A DNA stretch of 64,000 nucleotides, taken from Paraburkholderia panacisoli. GTDB taxonomy: Bacteria > Pseudomonadota > Gammaproteobacteria > Burkholderiales > Burkholderiaceae. Positions within the stretch are counted from its first letter, which is position 1. Each line of letters starts with the position of its first letter. The position numbers and the translations under genes are program-made. Shown one piece after another: positions 61,570 to 64,000 of the stretch. The notes beneath the pieces are model-generated. The model was given only the letters and a program-made list of their open reading frames with translations, was not told the origin of the DNA and did no database searches. The stretch is from NCBI RefSeq assembly GCF_008369935.1, contig NZ_VTUZ01000036.1:1-64000 (forward strand), written 5' to 3'.

Positions 61570-61638
61570 GGGGTATCTCCATTGTTAGTCGAGCCGCCCC
61601 GCCCGATCTGCGGGACCGGTTGCGAGATCGTTCGCTCG

Positions 61639-62625
61639 CTAGTCTTTGAACGCGCGCGAGTAAACCTTTCGGCAGTTCCCTTCGAAAATCTTGTACTTAT
61701 CCTCAGCCGTCAACCATGGGATGGCCTCAATCGCAGGCTTCAGGTCGTCGAAGTCCCGCCCCGTATGCCTACACGCGATCGTGCCGGTCCCTGGTCGTTC
61801 CGTACCAAAGAGGCAGTTGTCTACGCCAAGCACCCGGAATTGAAATTCCAGCGCCTCGGGCGAATAGTTGCAGGTGTCGTAGTAGAGTTTGCGGACCTTC
61901 TCGTCGAACGTTTCACCGCCCCGTCTCTCGGCCCATGCGCGAAAGCGCCCCATTTGATACGGAATAGCCCCCCCGCCGTGCGCGACAACAATCTTCAATG
62001 TCGGGAAGTCCTCGAACACGCGGCTCTCCAACAAGGAGATGATCGAGATACTCTCTTCGTTGATGAATTTCAGCGTGTAGGATTCTCGCGGATTGCAGCA
62101 ACTCGCTGAGTGAATGAGCGCCGGCACATCGAGCTCGACCAGTTTTTCGTACAGGGGATACCAGAAGCGATCGCCAAGCCCGGGCGGCGCTGTTTCTTCA
62201 CCCTCCGTCGGATCCGGATTCAACAGGCAGCCGACGAAGCTCAACTCCTTCACACATCGTTCCAGCTCGGCCAGGCAGTTTGCAGGGCTCTCGGCGCGAA
62301 ACTGTGGAAGGCCGGCGACTCCCCTGAAACGGTCCGAGTGCAACTGGCATTGGGCATGGATGGCATCATTGACTGCACGGGTCCACAACGCGGTTACTTT
62401 GGCCGGCTTGATCGAGTGCAGCATCATGTACGGGCGCGGAGAGAGAAACTGCACGTCAGTTCCCACGCCATCCATAATTGCGATCAGTCGGTTCGAAACA
62501 GCATGCAGCGCCTCCTCCTTGATTCCAGAGAACGGCGCGGCCGGGTTGGCACGGCTGGCTACCAGTTCGCTCATGTACCTATACAGTTCGTCGGTCATAA
62601 CAACATGGGCGTGACTGTCGATGAT
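61639..62625 (-). CDS. Amidohydrolase-2 family, ACMSD/resorcylate decarboxylase-like
   Basis: The ATG at 62625 (MIIDSHAHVVMTDELYRY) is preferred; 11 codons upstream are possible. The 328-residue protein has the DSHAHV metal site, CLLNPDPTEGEE, PALIHSASCCNPRE with a metal His, VVAHGGGAIPYQMGR and LFGTERPGTG, as in ACMSD, resorcylate and 5-carboxyvanillate decarboxylases. It is the first gene of the eleven-gene operon. A decarboxylase acting on a carboxylated aromatic or ring-cleavage product is the leading idea; a hydrolase is the alternative. Confidence 0.83.
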   Translation of the reverse strand: MIDSHAHVVMTDELYRYMSELVASRANPAAPFSGIKEEALHAVSNRLIAIMDGVGTDVQFLSPRPYMMLHSIKPAKVTALWTRAVNDAIHAQCQLHSDRFRGVAGLPQFRAESPANCLAELERCVKELSFVGCLLNPDPTEGEETAPPGLGDRFWYPLYEKLVELDVPALIHSASCCNPRESYTLKFINEESISIISLLESRVFEDFPTLKIVVAHGGGAIPYQMGRFRAWAERRGGETFDEKVRKLYYDTCNYSPEALEFQFRVLGVDNCLFGTERPGTGTIACRHTGRDFDDLKPAIEAIPWLTAEDKYKIFEGNCRKVYSRAFKD

Positions 62626-62919
62626 CATGCGATAGCTCCGAAGCTGTGGTTGGCTCATTGGGCCAGGAAACCATTCGGAATCCGTTACCCTTTATGGGAT
62701 TGCAGTTCCATATAGATACGATATAGCCATGTCCGTGAGGCGTCAAGCGACTTTTCGTCGGCAGTCGCTGGATTGACCGCCGGGAAAGCGTCTATGCTTG
62801 CCAGAGCCGAGCGCCCGAGGCGCTCGTGCGTGCTACCAAACTCAACTTGGTACTGACAGCGGGGGAGTTGAAGGAAGGGAAGGTGGTGTCCGTTATCAGG
62901 CCAAACGGGGCGAAAGGCG

Positions 62920-63454
62920 GCGGCACCGAGTTCTGTTCGAAATGGACAATCCGGTTGGCGGGCTCACGGGAAATTTCAGCAGCGGAGCGACCCGCTCGGC
63001 TGGCGTGGGCTATCCACCTGTGGCCGGCGGATATTGGGTGGCGTGTACGGCCATCGGAATATCCTCGTCGGCACGGCTTATCAATGGCGGCTATTACCTG
63101 AGCGGTGTGGGTTTCAGAATCGGGTCGGTGCGAGTATGGGGCGGCTTCATGTCCGGGGACCAGCAAAATCCGGGAGGCCCGCACCTGGTAACGAACAACG
63201 GATTCGGCGGCCTGACGAGGCTCATCAAGCCGGATATCGTTTTACGGGCGACTACTATCAGACCGCCGTCTCGAATGACACGGACAGTCGCCGCGGTCTG
63301 TCGATGATTTCGCTTGCCTGTCTGCTTTCCAAGCGCACCACGCCTTACAGCAGTCGATTACGCATCGTACAAACACGCGGTCGTCAGCACGCGCAACCCG
63401 ATCGGCGCGTCTAGCCAGACAGCAGTGACCGTCGGTATCGATGTGCTCTTCTAG
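62920..63454 (+). pseudogene. Gram-negative porin, C-terminal half with several frameshifts
   Basis: Successive frames carry porin pieces in the right order: NPVGGLTGNFSSGATRSAGV, a GGVYGHRNI-like strand, NNGFGGLTRLIKPD, FTGDYYQTAVSNDTD and finally the C-terminal strand VVSTRNPIGASSQTAV ending in Phe before the stop at 63454. A terminal Phe is the outer-membrane assembly signal. At least four frame changes and loss of the N-terminal half make it non-functional. The type is the OmpC-like porin family of Burkholderiaceae. Confidence 0.7.
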
Positions 63455-64000
63455 CGCCCCGCACAGGTATCCGGGCGCGTAATCCACGCGCGCACCTAAC
63501 CTCCGAAGAGCAACTCATGGTGATCGATATCCCCGGACACTATCGAAGGTGCGTAAGGCGCTCAAGAGCCGACACAGCCGCATCGCCTCCTCGATAGAGG
63601 CCTCGTCCGACAGATGCGATCTCGCCCCGAAATATCGGCGGCGATATCGCAACCTGGCTTCCCGCACTCGTCAAATGGGTCGAAGAGCGCGGCACGTCGC
63701 AATAAATCTGAACCCGACCCATCGGGTAGCCGCTGGACGAGCGTTCGCTGTCCAACCGTTACTGGCATCCGATCTACGAGATGTTCACCGAGTACAACAC
63801 TTCGACGAATACCACGTCAGCACGAGACGCAACGCGCATTTCGATAACACGCGCGCGGACTAAATGAATGCGGATACGACCGCGTTCGTCGGCGCCTGCC
63901 CGCGGTCCTGTTCAAGGATTTCTCGACATCGCGTTTCGCAATCCCGCTTGGGAGCGGTGTAGTGTCGTATTACTGACGACGTTTATGCGGCATTTCGTCA
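63455..64000. other. Unassigned end of the window
   Basis: Short frames are present on both strands but none belongs to a family I recognise. The run around 63640-63860 (including YWHPIYEMFTEYN in one frame) looks like the remains of a protein-coding gene with frame changes. I cannot name it. Confidence 0.35.

Overview
This 64 kb window looks like accessory DNA from a Burkholderiaceae genome of the Paraburkholderia/Caballeronia type. The grounds are high GC in most genes, three DUF4148 secreted proteins (a family concentrated in this group), remains of a Burkholderia-type porin, many LysR regulators with catabolic operons, and RND/FUSC exporters. That assignment is inference from gene content. 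Many genes are broken by frameshifts, an internal stop, fusions or truncation. Insertion sequence and group II intron ends are scattered throughout, so the window reads as a heavily rearranged, partly eroding region. Single-base frameshifts could also be assembly errors.

Left third (1-23.4 kb). A group II intron end sits inside an IS6 transposase tail. Then come a LysR regulator and a tripartite RND efflux operon, a broken DUF4148 gene and a tiny lipoprotein. A decayed second copy of a CoA-transferase plus thiamine-diphosphate enzyme pair follows, whose intact relatives lie at 35.7-38.7 kb. A two-component system comes next, together with an odd winged-helix protein whose receiver-like domain has lost its phosphorylation residues. 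A module of FUSC-type exporter, isochorismatase-like hydrolase and divergent TetR regulator occurs twice (13.3-15.8 and 21.4-23.2 kb). In copy 1 the regulator is frameshifted; in copy 2 the hydrolase is frameshifted and the exporter truncated. Both copies keep the same pair of palindromic operators. Between them lie DUF4148 genes, two back-to-back group II intron 3' ends, a 726-residue FUSC exporter and a LysR gene.

Middle (23.4-41.8 kb). This part contains a LysR/MFS/amidohydrolase group; a chimeric gene joining an MFS N-terminus to an isocitrate-lyase-family body; two more MFS transporters; a low-GC D-2-hydroxyacid dehydrogenase; a deleted beta-lactamase-family gene; an alpha/beta hydrolase; and a frameshifted IS4-like transposase. 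Next is a clean operon of CitE-type lyase, MaoC-type hydratase, CoA-transferase and pyruvate-oxidase-like enzyme with a LysR gene. It fits itaconate or mesaconate breakdown to acetyl-CoA and pyruvate. A truncated MFS gene and an IS630 fragment end this part.

Right third (42.2-64 kb). A sugar operon (ABC importer, enolase-superfamily dehydratase, aldose dehydrogenase, lactonase and mutarotase, with an IclR regulator) resembles oxidative L-fucose or related deoxysugar catabolism, but its SDR dehydrogenase is only a C-terminal stub. A HiPIP gene and a Gfo/Idh/MocA gene are broken. An eleven-gene, mostly overlapping operon at 52.3-62.6 kb follows: ACMSD-like amidohydrolase, Rieske oxygenase, two dehydrogenase/reductases, acyl-CoA ligase, SDR, LigB-type extradiol dioxygenase, RidA and three tandem RraA-like proteins. 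It looks like an uncharacterised aromatic catabolic pathway and is the strongest candidate for new biology here. The window ends in a ruined porin gene and unrecognised sequence.
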